This document shows, one piece after another, positions 33,238-41,809 of a DNA stretch of 64,000 bases. A model generated the notes under the pieces. It did not search any database. It was not told where the DNA came from and worked only from the letters and a program-made list of their open reading frames with translations. The stretch is from contig WRJC01000015.1 of NCBI GenBank assembly GCA_009782405.1, positions 1-64,000 on the forward strand, given 5' to 3'. The stretch's first letter is position 1. Each line of letters begins with the position of its first letter. This stretch comes from Oscillospiraceae bacterium (GTDB lineage Bacteria; Bacillota_A; Clostridia; Oscillospirales; WRJC01). The translations under genes and the position numbers were made by a program.

Positions 33238-34959
33238 ATGGCGATGAAATTGGAAAACAATGTGTTGACCGTAGAAACGAAAACTCAAATTGCGAGCTTC
33301 GAAAACGGCCTGATCACTTCGCTTGTTTCGAAGCGCAGCGGCGAGCAGTACATAAAAACCGCCGCTTCCGAAGTGGGGCTGCATATAATCTGGTCGAGGG
33401 GCGGCTCCAAGCGTTTGGACACAGGCTCGGTGGAATGCCATGTCTTGTCCCAAAAACGCGCCGAATTCGTGTATCACGGCTGGTTTGGCGACGGAGTGGA
33501 ATATATTGCAACAGACGACGAAACGGGGGACATACTCATTTCCCCCTCTGCGGCCTCGGGCAGGCCGGGAGTCAAAGGCTGCGCGTTTTCCATTTTGGGC
33601 ATAGACGAAAGCCTCCACGCCCTCACGCCGACCTGCCAGGGGCTGAAACTCAAGCTCGGCGACGCGCTCTACTCCGGATACCGCTCGGGCGACCCCATAA
33701 GCGAACCCGGCGCCGTTTTCGACTGGCCCATAAGTTGGGAGATCGGCTTGGTGATATTCGAGAAGCCGGGCGGAAACCGCGATGGATTTTGGGTGCACTG
33801 CCGCGACGAAAAATATCTCTACAAATCGCTCATGTTCGGAAATATGGCCGACCCTTGCCGGATATCCTTGGTGAGCCAGGCTTGGGGGCCCTTAGACGAC
33901 AACAAATCGGCCGGCGGGATAACCTGGCGCATAAACGTGTTCGAAGGCGGCTGGCGCGAGCCCGCCAAAATTTACAAAGACTGGTATTGCAAGACATATG
34001 ATATAGAAAAACAAAAGGCGAAGCGGCCCGAGTGGGGCCGGGACATAAAAATGGCGGTGAGCTGGGCGAACAGCGACACCAAGGTTTTGGAAGCGATCGC
34101 TTCGAAAGTGGATCCGCGCAAGGTTTTGATACATATGGCAAACTGGCGGGATTTTAAATACGACCAAAATTATCCCGACTATGCGCCGAGCGCGGAGGCC
34201 GTAAAATATTTTGAATGCGGGGCGAAACTCGGATTCAAGATAGCCCCGCACATGAACGCCATGGAAATCGACCCGTCCCACCCGGTATACCCAATGCTTT
34301 CGGATTTCCTGATGTTGCACGTGGACGAAAAAACCGCTTACGGCTGGGGCTGGGACAATGGGAAGTACCTCGGGGTTCCTTGGACCGAATACGCGAGGAC
34401 AGACCCGAAAAACCGCCAATACAACATAATGACAAAAATCCACACGGGGCTTTCCATGTGGCACAGCGAACTTTACGGAAGAATTGCGGAAGTCGCCGAA
34501 AAATACCCGGTGGCGGCTTGTTTCATCGATGTGACGCTCTGCACCTATAATTTGCACAATGCGATAGTCGAAGGCAGGACGAGCACCCAAGGCCTTTGCG
34601 AATTGATCGATATGCTCTCGGAAATACGCGGAGGGCTTCCGGTATGCGGCGAAGGGCTGAACGAGGCCACGGCAAGGGGGCTTTCCTTTGCGCAGATGCA
34701 TTTGTTCGGCAGCGCGCACGCCTCCGCCCCGGAATTGGATCGCTGCGGAGGCGACTGCGCGGTCAACGACTTTGTTTTGGGCGAACTGTGCAAGACGATC
34801 GGCTATTCGGGGCTCTCCGGAAAAAACCAAAACGAATACACGCGGCTTTCCGTATACGACGACCATGGCACAATTCCCACAATCATAACAAACAACCCGG
34901 ATGAAATAACGAACCCAAATCCTTTCGTCAAAGGCATTTTCGACAGGGCGAACTCATAA
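33238..34959 (+). CDS. DUF6259-like carbohydrate-active protein
   Basis: 573 residues, no signal peptide. An N-terminal beta-sandwich (starting LENNVLTVETKTQIASFENG) is followed by a barrel-like region with KVLIHMANWRDFKYDQNYPD, IAPHMNAMEIDPSHPVYPM, MWHSELYGRIAEVAEKYPVA, ACFIDVTLC, and GLPVCGEGLNEATARGLSF. This layout fits DUF6259 proteins, which look like retaining glycosidases related to endo-alpha-N-acetylgalactosaminidase or GH36-type folds. The Asp in CFIDVT and the Glu in CGEGL are the best catalytic candidates; this is inference. It is the third gene of the 32125 unit. The minus-strand esterase converges on it 25 bases downstream. Confidence 0.68.
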   Translation: MAMKLENNVLTVETKTQIASFENGLITSLVSKRSGEQYIKTAASEVGLHIIWSRGGSKRLDTGSVECHVLSQKRAEFVYHGWFGDGVEYIATDDETGDILISPSAASGRPGVKGCAFSILGIDESLHALTPTCQGLKLKLGDALYSGYRSGDPISEPGAVFDWPISWEIGLVIFEKPGGNRDGFWVHCRDEKYLYKSLMFGNMADPCRISLVSQAWGPLDDNKSAGGITWRINVFEGGWREPAKIYKDWYCKTYDIEKQKAKRPEWGRDIKMAVSWANSDTKVLEAIASKVDPRKVLIHMANWRDFKYDQNYPDYAPSAEAVKYFECGAKLGFKIAPHMNAMEIDPSHPVYPMLSDFLMLHVDEKTAYGWGWDNGKYLGVPWTEYARTDPKNRQYNIMTKIHTGLSMWHSELYGRIAEVAEKYPVAACFIDVTLCTYNLHNAIVEGRTSTQGLCELIDMLSEIRGGLPVCGEGLNEATARGLSFAQMHLFGSAHASAPELDRCGGDCAVNDFVLGELCKTIGYSGLSGKNQNEYTRLSVYDDHGTIPTIITNNPDEITNPNPFVKGIFDRANS

Positions 34960-34984
34960 TGGGGCAAAGAGGATTTCTGCCCTC

Positions 34985-36013
34985 TTAAAGGCGTTCCGCC
35001 AAAAAATCATAGGCTTTGGCGCCCGAAATCTGATGGTCGCCTTCAAAAATGTCTATGTCTATGCAATCTTTTGCCCCTAAGCGTGAATAAAGGGTTCCGA
35101 GCCGCGCATATGAACGTTTAACGGCATCTATGGGAAATATGGAATCGGCTGTCCCGGCTTCCAAGAGCAGCGGGCGCGGGGCGATGAGCGCGAACAGTTC
35201 CGCCATCTCGCCGTATTTCAAAAGTCCGGGGATAAAATTGTCGATGCAGTGATGGATGCTCATTATGCTGTCTTTGAATGTGCAAAAATATCCGCTGACT
35301 ACGCACGCCTTCACTTCTTTGTTGTAGGCGGCGAAAAACGAAGAAACCAGTCCCCCGCCGGAAATGCCCATCGATCCGATCCGGTCGGGGTCTGTTTCTT
35401 TTCGCGCCGCCAAATATTCGAACATGCGCTGGGCCTGCCATACGCGGATGCCCGCCATGGTTTTGCCGTACATGAACAACTGCGTGGACAGCATATGGCA
35501 CGAGCTGCCCTCGGCCGGCTGCCCCGCATGTGGGGCGAGCATGAGCTCGCCGAAACCGAATAATTCCGGGGCTGCCACCACAAAACCTTTTTTGGCGAGT
35601 TCCACCGCGAAATTTTTTTGATAACCCGGGTCTTTCCCCTCCGGCTTTTCTTCTCCTTTTTCGGTGAGCCCCACTATGTCCGCCGCCCCGTAGCCGTGGC
35701 CCGCCAAGGCTATCACAGCGGGGCAAAATTTATCCGCTTTGTCCGGAACCAGAATATATGCGGGGGCTTTGAATCCGGAATCCACCATGTATTCGATTTT
35801 TTGCCTTTTGTAGCCGTCGCAAACGGTTTCGGACAAGATTTGCGCATCTAACGGGCACCGTTTGGGCATTTCCCCGAGGCAGGATATGTAGGCTTTGCCC
35901 ATATCCTGCGAAAATTTTTCGAAATCCTCCCTGCCTCCTATTTCGCCTATGTCGAATTCGCTTTTGTTTTTTGCGTACAGGAATTCCATGTATCCGTCTA
36001 CATTGTATGCCAT
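34985..36013 (-). CDS. Alpha/beta hydrolase, acetyl-xylan-esterase/dienelactone-hydrolase-like
   Basis: 342 residues, no signal peptide. A candidate oxyanion strip is AVIALAGHGYGAADIVG. The nucleophile Ser is in SMGISGGGLVSSFFAAYN. The acid is likely Asp in EAGTADSIFPIDAVK, and the His lies in FEGDHQISGAKAYD close to the C-terminus. This layout fits cytoplasmic carbohydrate esterases that deacetylate or demethylate sugars. CGGAGG precedes the ATG at 36011-36013, and a promoter with a T-rich spacer lies about 60 bases upstream. It is divergent from the sugar symporter at 36183, which fits a role in clearing substituents from imported sugars. Confidence 0.78.
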   Translation of the reverse strand: MAYNVDGYMEFLYAKNKSEFDIGEIGGREDFEKFSQDMGKAYISCLGEMPKRCPLDAQILSETVCDGYKRQKIEYMVDSGFKAPAYILVPDKADKFCPAVIALAGHGYGAADIVGLTEKGEEKPEGKDPGYQKNFAVELAKKGFVVAAPELFGFGELMLAPHAGQPAEGSSCHMLSTQLFMYGKTMAGIRVWQAQRMFEYLAARKETDPDRIGSMGISGGGLVSSFFAAYNKEVKACVVSGYFCTFKDSIMSIHHCIDNFIPGLLKYGEMAELFALIAPRPLLLEAGTADSIFPIDAVKRSYARLGTLYSRLGAKDCIDIDIFEGDHQISGAKAYDFLAERL

Positions 36014-36070
36014 TATTTTTTCCTCCGTATTTGTTGATTCATAAAAATTCATAAGTATTCGCATAATTGC

Positions 36071-36099
36071 ATTTTACCATACAAAAACAAAAATATCAA
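36071..36099 (-). promoter_or_regulatory. Promoter for the esterase
   Basis: On the minus strand TTGATA (36094-36099), 17-base T-rich spacer, TAAAAT (36071-36076). The spacer resembles those of 2776 and 31991. Confidence 0.68.
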
Positions 36100-36182
36100 C
36101 CGAAAATTAACAAAATACACCTATTATTTATATATTTTTTTTGTATATAATGGACATATGCCAAAAAAGGGGGGTTATGCGC

Positions 36183-37604
36183 ATGAAAAAAAACGATTCC
36201 GGGCGTCTGCCGCTGAAGAGGGTTCTTTCTTTCGCAGTCGGCGACATATTCGGCGGCGGCTCTTTTAACATCATCAACTTCCTGTATCCCGGTTTTCTCG
36301 CTTTTGCGGTGGGGCTTCCCGCGCACACGGCGGGCATGGTGATGATGGCGGCGCGGATTTTCGATGCCGTTTCTGATCCTGCGATGGGTTTTGTTTCAGA
36401 TCGGATGCGCGTCAAATTCGGCACGAGGCGGGGTTCGCTCGTGGCTTCGGCTCCGCTTATCGCGCTATCCATGTTTTTGATGTTCTATCCGTATCAAAAC
36501 CCGAGCGTGACAGCCAGGTTTTTGCTTGTTTTGGCTTCGTACATTTTCTTTTGCGCGGTCCAGACTTCGGTCATGATACCGTATTTTTCGCTTTCGAGCG
36601 AAATCACGGAAGATTACACCGAGAGGGCCAGGCTCACTTCGGTTCGCCTCGGTTTTTCCATTTTTTCCTCGATTGTCTGCGTCGCGGTGCCCGGCATAAT
36701 CGTGGACAGCTTTGAGGGCAATACCGGATATATCGCCATGAGCCTGAGTTTCGGGGCGCTTTTCATGGTCTGCATAGGGATCACGGGACTCTTCGCCAAA
36801 GAGGGGGTCTCTCCCCCGAAAAAGGCCGAACCGTTTTCCTTCGGGGATTTCGTCAGGCCGTTTCGGTCAAAACCGTTTCGGCAATATTTATATATTTTCA
36901 TATGCTGCCAGATGACGATGGCGATCATGAGCGCATTGTTTTTCTTCTATGTGGATTTTTGCTTTCACAGCGAGGCCACGCGGAGCGGCGAAAGCAACAT
37001 AACCGGGCTTATTGGCGCGGCGCTCATGTTCGGGATGCAGATCGTGGCTCTGCCGTTTTATCTGGCGCTGATCAAAAAAACGAGCAAAACTATGGTTTAC
37101 ATCGTCGGCTCGATCATCTGGATAGCCGGGGCGCTGTTTTTGCTTGCCATACCGGCGAATTCGAGCCCCGCTTTCATATATGCGCTCGCGGCGGTTTTGG
37201 GTTTTGGCATAAGCGGGCCGGGGCTGATCCCGCACGCGATATTCGCCGACGTGGTCGATGCCGGAACATTGCAGTTTGGCATATGCTCCGCAGGCGCTTT
37301 TTCCGGCATTGCGAATTTCATAAACAAAATGGCACAGGCACTGGGGCTTGCTTTTGTGATGTTTGGAATAGGCGCGGCCGGATTCATCGAGCAGAAACTC
37401 GGGGAGGCCCCGGTGACAGAACAGTCCGCTTCGGCGCAGGGCGCGATAAAACTCATAATGGCGCTGGCCCCGCTCGCATTCATGTCGATTGGGATTTTTG
37501 TCTGCACAAGGTACAGGCTAAACAAAGAAAAGCACGCAGAAGTGCTTTCCGCCATCGAAAACGGTAGCAAGGAAAAAAAAGCGGAGGTTTTGAAATCATT
37601 GTGA
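36183..37604 (+). CDS. GPH-family (glycoside-pentoside-hexuronide) sugar:cation symporter
   Basis: 473 residues with about twelve membrane helices, cytoplasmic-membrane sugar importer. Landmarks are ARIFDAVSDPAMGFVSDR, the loop RMRVKFGTRRGSLVASAP, the middle linker, and in the second half IPHAIFADVVDAGTLQFG. These are standard for GPH symporters such as melibiose or glucuronide carriers, which move the sugar with Na+ or H+. GGGGGG lies 8 bases before the ATG at 36183; the ATG two codons upstream is too close to it. A TATAAT box at 36146-36151 is followed by a near-palindrome, TGGACATATGCCA. The 3' end overlaps the acyltransferase gene by 4 bases. Confidence 0.87.
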   Translation: MKKNDSGRLPLKRVLSFAVGDIFGGGSFNIINFLYPGFLAFAVGLPAHTAGMVMMAARIFDAVSDPAMGFVSDRMRVKFGTRRGSLVASAPLIALSMFLMFYPYQNPSVTARFLLVLASYIFFCAVQTSVMIPYFSLSSEITEDYTERARLTSVRLGFSIFSSIVCVAVPGIIVDSFEGNTGYIAMSLSFGALFMVCIGITGLFAKEGVSPPKKAEPFSFGDFVRPFRSKPFRQYLYIFICCQMTMAIMSALFFFYVDFCFHSEATRSGESNITGLIGAALMFGMQIVALPFYLALIKKTSKTMVYIVGSIIWIAGALFLLAIPANSSPAFIYALAAVLGFGISGPGLIPHAIFADVVDAGTLQFGICSAGAFSGIANFINKMAQALGLAFVMFGIGAAGFIEQKLGEAPVTEQSASAQGAIKLIMALAPLAFMSIGIFVCTRYRLNKEKHAEVLSAIENGSKEKKAEVLKSL

Positions 37605-38857
37605 ATAACAAAAAAAACGCGGGCCATAATGTAAAAAAGCCGAACGCTTTCCTGTATTTTTTGGTGTACATAATATTTTACCCGTTTTTGAAAATCATGT
37701 TCCGGCTGAAAGTGAACCGGACAAACTACCATCCGCCCAAGGGGGCTTTCATCGTGGTGAGCAACCACAAGTCCTTCATGGATTTTTTGCTGACGATGCT
37801 CACCCTGTACCCGAAACGCTTCAACGCCGTGGCGGCCCAAAAGTTTTTTTTCTACAAGCCGCTCAATAAATTGCTGCCTGTTATGGGCGCCATACCTAAA
37901 AATTTGTTCGACGCGGACATCCGCTCCATAATCGCGATCAAGTCGGTGCTCAAGCGCGGCGGCAGGATACTCTTGTTCCCCGAGGGGCGCTGCACGGTGC
38001 ACGGCCCCTATATGGGCATGCAAAAAACTACCGGCAGCCTGCTCAAGGGGCTCGGCGTGCCGGTGGCGAGCTGCAACATCGAAGGCGCGTACAATTGCAT
38101 GCCATTTTGGAGAAAGGGTTTCAGGTTCGGGCGCGAGAGGGTCACGCTGGCAAATCTGTTTTCCGCCGACGATTTGAAAGCCATGTCCGTGGACGAGATA
38201 AACGCGGCAGTCGACCGCAGGCTCGGCGGTCTCGACGCGCCGCCGCCAAAAAAACCGTTTCGCCTGCTTTTTGCCAAGCGGCTCGCCGAGGGTCTGGAGA
38301 ACATCATATACCATTGCCCCAAATGCGAAAGCGAATTCGCTTTGAAGACAAAAGGCAACGATATTTGGTGCACGTCATGCGGCAATGCCGCCACATTGGA
38401 CAAATACGGGAAACTGTCGCCGAAAGCGGGGAGTTTTGTCCCCGAGAGCGTGGAAGAATGGTACAAAGAGCAGTCAATGCACGAAATGGGCTCCTTGACG
38501 GAAGACACGGAGATAAAAACACGGGTCACGGTGCGGATGCAGTCAAAAAAAGAGGGCACGGGAGTGGAGGCTTGCGGGCAGGGGACGCTCGCCCTGAATT
38601 CCAAGGGCTGGCTTTATGAAGGACAGCTTTGGGGCGCGGAAGCCTCGGTGCATTTTCCCATCGGGCTCGTTCCGGCGCTGCCCTTTGACCCAAACGACGA
38701 CTTTCAAATATACGCCGAAAGCAAGCTCTATATATTCACCCCGGAAAACGCCCGGGCAAGCGCCAAATACGCCACAATCGGGGAATGCGCCTACTGGAAG
38801 TTCGGTCCCGGCCAGATGACCCCCGGGCACAACAGCGGGTTTTGCGGGGGGGAATAA
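37601..38857 (+). CDS. PlsC-like 1-acyl-glycerol-3-phosphate acyltransferase with C-terminal zinc-ribbon region
   Basis: 418 residues, much longer than ordinary PlsC (about 200-250). The N-terminal half has the acyltransferase motifs: SNHKSFMDF (NHxxxxD box), then LFPEGRCTVHG (EGR box) and VPVASCNIEGAY. From about residue 225 there is a four-Cys zinc-ribbon, CPKCESEFALKTK then WCTSCGNAATLDKYG, followed by a beta-rich end of about 130 residues. The acyltransferase makes phosphatidic acid or acylates a related lipid at the membrane; the extra domain may bind a partner or acyl carrier. A GTG start overlaps the symporter stop. A lipid gene coupled to a sugar symporter is an odd pairing. Confidence 0.78.
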   Translation: MNNKKNAGHNVKKPNAFLYFLVYIIFYPFLKIMFRLKVNRTNYHPPKGAFIVVSNHKSFMDFLLTMLTLYPKRFNAVAAQKFFFYKPLNKLLPVMGAIPKNLFDADIRSIIAIKSVLKRGGRILLFPEGRCTVHGPYMGMQKTTGSLLKGLGVPVASCNIEGAYNCMPFWRKGFRFGRERVTLANLFSADDLKAMSVDEINAAVDRRLGGLDAPPPKKPFRLLFAKRLAEGLENIIYHCPKCESEFALKTKGNDIWCTSCGNAATLDKYGKLSPKAGSFVPESVEEWYKEQSMHEMGSLTEDTEIKTRVTVRMQSKKEGTGVEACGQGTLALNSKGWLYEGQLWGAEASVHFPIGLVPALPFDPNDDFQIYAESKLYIFTPENARASAKYATIGECAYWKFGPGQMTPGHNSGFCGGE

Positions 38858-39092
38858 AGCGGAAGCGGCGTAGTTTAACTATGGAAGAAGTAAATGGCCC
38901 AACACAAAATCACGCAAGAAGACCTCGATGCTGCGGAGGAGGACGAATTTTAATGAATTCTTTCACAGTCAATGGCAGGAAAGCTATTGTCTTCCTGCCA
39001 TTTGGGTAAAATGCGTCACGCTGTTCATTTGAATAATTTAAACGTTTGCCAAAAAATATTTTCTTTAAAAATTTTTGGAGGAAACCTTAAAC
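38858..39092 (+). other. Gap with a short open frame and a hairpin
   Basis: About 235 bases. A 19-codon frame, MAQHKITQEDLDAAEEDEF (38894-38953), has GGAAGAAG just upstream and may be the start of a lost gene. An 11-bp perfect inverted repeat (AATGGCAGGAA at 38971-38981 and TTCCTGCCATT at 38992-39002, 10-base loop) could end transcription of the acyltransferase unit, but its T run is weak. The base composition shifts to AT-rich from here to about 40.1 kb. Confidence 0.45.
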
Positions 39093-39464
39093 TTAGGATA
39101 CTATTTCGTCAAAAATGTCGGAAAGGCATTGGTAATAATTGGTCTCGTTCTCTAATTGTTCTTTGTTGCTGCCAATAGTTCTTATCGCTTGACCTAACAT
39201 CGAACCAACTATGTAGGACATTTTTTTTCCCTTACGGTCATTCTTCATGTTCTCAGATATATTTGCCTTGGTCATTTGTTTGCTTTTACCGAAATCTTTT
39301 ATGCTGACAAACGCATAACGCCCTAGCCGTTTGACGCGAATACAGAAGCTAAAATAGTCTTCTCTATGCTCTGGATGACACAGCACAAGACAGGGTTCGG
39401 TCGAAGAGTTAAATAAACCCCCGGATTTTACTTGCTCTTCATAAATAGCCATTGGAATCTTCAT
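39093..39464 (-). CDS. Hypothetical protein, AT-rich island
   Basis: 123 residues, not recognised. It starts MKIPMAIYEEQVKSGGLF and contains PCLVLCHPEHREDYFSFCIR and a basic middle, SIKDFGKSKQMTKANISENM. It has no membrane helix, no signal peptide and no known motif. Codon use and composition are AT-richer than the flanking operons, like the kinase gene upstream at 39504. The ribosome site before the ATG is weak (CGGAAG). It and the kinase are probably one acquired block. Function unknown. Confidence 0.45.
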   Translation of the reverse strand: MKIPMAIYEEQVKSGGLFNSSTEPCLVLCHPEHREDYFSFCIRVKRLGRYAFVSIKDFGKSKQMTKANISENMKNDRKGKKMSYIVGSMLGQAIRTIGSNKEQLENETNYYQCLSDIFDEIVS

Positions 39465-39503
39465 ATCTTCCGCGTAAGTTAAGAGCGCTTGACAAAATAA
39501 TTC

Positions 39504-40043
39504 TCATGTGCTTTCTAATAGATTTTTGAACGATGTACATTTAACAGGGTAGTTTAGCAACTCTATAATTTTATCTGCACATTCTTCCGGTGTATTGGCG
39601 AATGTGTTTACGGTTATATCATATTTATCCTGTGGAAACATATCGTCAAGCTGACTTTCAGCCAAACCGATTTGACGATTTTCGCGTTCATTTTCCCTGC
39701 GGCGCAATTCTTCTACCGGACAAAATACATTAACGTACAAGACCGGATTTTCATAAAGAATTTTAACGAAGCTTCCCCTTACAGGTACGAAATCAATGAT
39801 AAAATCAACGCCTAAATCTAAAAATAGTTTTAGTGTATTGCGTGTTATCAAATCAATTTTCGGAAATATTATATTATTTTCATAAATTATCGGCTTTATT
39901 CCATTGTTTGGTCCCATTTCCCAAAAAATATCGCCTGAAACTAAAAAGAAAGGTTCCGGCAACCGCGTTTGCAATGTCCTTGCAAGAGTTGTTTTCCCCG
40001 AACTTGACACCCCTTCAAGATATATTATTTTACCTTTGTGCAT
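39504..40043 (-). CDS. Chloramphenicol-phosphotransferase-like small P-loop kinase
   Basis: 179 residues with a Walker A, LEGVSSSGKTTLARTLQ, at about residues 9-25, and a lid-like helix VEELRRRENERENRQIGLAE near residue 130. The latter closely matches the R-R-E-x-x-R-x-x-R pattern of chloramphenicol 3-O-phosphotransferase-like proteins. The residues that decide substrate cannot be read, and most such genes in Firmicutes have not been shown to give resistance. The DNA is AT-rich compared with its neighbours, so it may have been acquired. It lies 39 bases before the hypothetical gene on the same strand. Confidence 0.75.
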   Translation of the reverse strand: MHKGKIIYLEGVSSSGKTTLARTLQTRLPEPFFLVSGDIFWEMGPNNGIKPIIYENNIIFPKIDLITRNTLKLFLDLGVDFIIDFVPVRGSFVKILYENPVLYVNVFCPVEELRRRENERENRQIGLAESQLDDMFPQDKYDITVNTFANTPEECADKIIELLNYPVKCTSFKNLLEST

Positions 40044-40136
40044 ATTTCATTCGAAATACCTTTCAAATTATAAAGCATTGAAATTGCGGCCATGAACGAA
40101 AAACAAAAACCAGAGCAGAATACTATAATGTTTCTT

Positions 40137-41090
40137 TCACATACTGATCTTTGCGTACATGACGCTTTTTCGGTTATATGTGTAGACGACATGGAGAAAT
40201 CCCCCCGCTTCTATCATCGACGGATATGAGTATTCCCCCTCCGAACTTTCCAGATTCAATGTTTTGACCCAGTTCGCTCCGTTATCTTCGGATTTTGAAA
40301 GGGCGAGCGGGGTTCGCGCCCCCCAGTTTTCCCCGACCGGATTATATGCCAAATACAGATTGCCCTCCGAATAGACCGCATCCAATCCGCTGTTGTTGTT
40401 CGGAATGGCGGTTTTGTACGCTTTGCCCCATGTGAGCCCTCCGTCGGCCGAATCGCTGCGGTAGACCGCGCCCGCATCGCTGCGCATGAATGCGTGCGCG
40501 CCCGATTCCGATTCCCATATGGACGGCTGTATGAGGTTCGCATCCGCCGCAATCAGCGGCCGCGCCGTCCATGCGAGCCCGTCGTCCGATATGTCGATGA
40601 AGGCGTTCCATTTGTTTTTTGAGCGTTTTGCGGATTCGTCTTCTTCTATGGATGCGGGCGCGAGGATCAAGGCGTTTTTTGTTCTCACCGGCTTGTTTTT
40701 TACGGGACCCCTGCCGCCGCTGTCCCCTTTTACAAGCTCGGTTTCATTTGACCAGGCGCCGTTTTCCAGTATTCGGAAAAACGTCTGCCATGAGGTGATT
40801 TTTTTGCCTTTTTTGTAGTACAGAAAAAGCCTGTGCCCCAGCGAAAACAAAACCGGATTCCAATGCGGCACGTTTTGGTCCGCGGACAGCCTGACCGGAA
40901 CCGCCCAGGCGCTTTTTTCGCCGCTGTCTTTTTTCGACAGCCATATGCCCACGTCGTCGGCGCCCTCGCGCGAGCCTCCGAACCACGCGGCGTACAAAAC
41001 TCCCCCGTGTTCCGCAATCGTCGAAGCGTGGCAGGAAAGCGTGGGCGCGTTTGATGTTTCGAATATCGGTTTTTGCGATATGATCTCCAT
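40137..41090 (-). CDS. Cytoplasmic sialidase-like (BNR/Asp-box) protein
   Basis: 317 residues, no signal peptide. It begins with a segment typical of predicted neuraminidases of the BNR type: TLSCHASTIAEHGGVLYAAW then FGGSREGADDVGIW. Asp-box-like turns include SADGGLTWGKA and SEDNGANWVKT. A sixfold propeller is expected. The RIP-like arginine motif of classic GH33 is not obvious, so substrate and even sialidase activity are uncertain; the group also contains enzymes on other sugars. GAGG lies 8 bases before the ATG, and a consensus promoter is at 41124-41152. It lies between acquired genes and the sigma-factor module, and is probably monocistronic. Confidence 0.75.
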   Translation of the reverse strand: MEIISQKPIFETSNAPTLSCHASTIAEHGGVLYAAWFGGSREGADDVGIWLSKKDSGEKSAWAVPVRLSADQNVPHWNPVLFSLGHRLFLYYKKGKKITSWQTFFRILENGAWSNETELVKGDSGGRGPVKNKPVRTKNALILAPASIEEDESAKRSKNKWNAFIDISDDGLAWTARPLIAADANLIQPSIWESESGAHAFMRSDAGAVYRSDSADGGLTWGKAYKTAIPNNNSGLDAVYSEGNLYLAYNPVGENWGARTPLALSKSEDNGANWVKTLNLESSEGEYSYPSMIEAGGFLHVVYTYNRKSVMYAKISM

Positions 41091-41123
41091 GAATATGACC
41101 TCGTTTTTTAATAATTTGTTCTC

Positions 41124-41152
41124 ATTATACCCCGCAAACAGGCAAATGTCAA
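41124..41152 (-). promoter_or_regulatory. Sigma-A promoter for the sialidase-like gene
   Basis: On the minus strand TTGACA (41147-41152), 17-base spacer, TATAAT (41124-41129). Confidence 0.82.
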
Positions 41153-41296
41153 GCAGGGAATGATGACAGCCGCAAGCGAAGCATATTTTTTTTGAAAAAT
41201 TTTGAAGTGATTTCATGTTTTTTTGCGTCATATATATCGAGTCGGCTTAAAAAAAGCGCTGTGAACACAAAAAAACGGGTTTGCGGGAGGGGAGAA

Positions 41297-41809
41297 ATGG
41301 AGTTTGAACAGATTGTTTTGAAATATCAGAATCTCGTCTATACAGTCTGCCATAATATACTCAAAAATCCGCACGACGCGGAAAATGCCGCACAGGAAAC
41401 GTTTTTGTCGGCGTATCTCGATATTTCAAAAACCCCAGGGAATGCGCGAATAAACGACTTGAAATCGTGGCTTTGCAAAATCGCGGCGAATAAATCGGTT
41501 GATTTCAGGCGCAGGAATTGTAAAATCGCACAAAACGAGCAAAGTTTCGAGATCCTGGAATTTGGGATAGGCGACAAGGCAAATGTTGAAAATCAAGCGG
41601 AGCAAAAAGAGCGGGCAAAAAAATTGCACGAAGTGATATCTGCCATGCCCGACAAATACGCGAACGCGATAAAAGCGTTTTATTTTGAGCAAATGTCCGT
41701 AAAAGAGATTGCAAAGCATTACAGCCTTCCCGAAAAAACCGTTGAAACGCATTTGTACCGGGCGAAAAAAATGATAAAAGAAAGGTGGTGCGCGCTCGAC
41801 AATGGATGA
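41297..41809 (+). CDS. ECF-type RNA polymerase sigma factor
   Basis: 170 residues, typical for an extracytoplasmic-function sigma factor. Region 2 contains DAENAAQETFLSAYLDI (about residues 27-43) and WLCKIAANKSVDFRRR. Region 4 has AIKAFYFEQMSVKEIAKHYS and PEKTVETHLYRAKKMIKERW, the helix-turn-helix that reads the -35 box. GGGAGGGGAGAA is directly upstream of the ATG. It overlaps the following small membrane protein gene by 8 bases. That neighbour looks like an anti-sigma factor, so a signal outside the membrane probably controls release of this sigma. Its target promoters are not identifiable here. Confidence 0.85.
   Translation: MEFEQIVLKYQNLVYTVCHNILKNPHDAENAAQETFLSAYLDISKTPGNARINDLKSWLCKIAANKSVDFRRRNCKIAQNEQSFEILEFGIGDKANVENQAEQKERAKKLHEVISAMPDKYANAIKAFYFEQMSVKEIAKHYSLPEKTVETHLYRAKKMIKERWCALDNG

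Noticed and set aside
34960..34984. Hairpin between DUF6259 and the esterase
   Set aside because: A 5-6-bp stem with no T run; too weak to call.
38785..39009. 74-codon frame overlapping the end of the acyltransferase gene
   Set aside because: It reads the acyltransferase tail in another frame and has no ribosome site.
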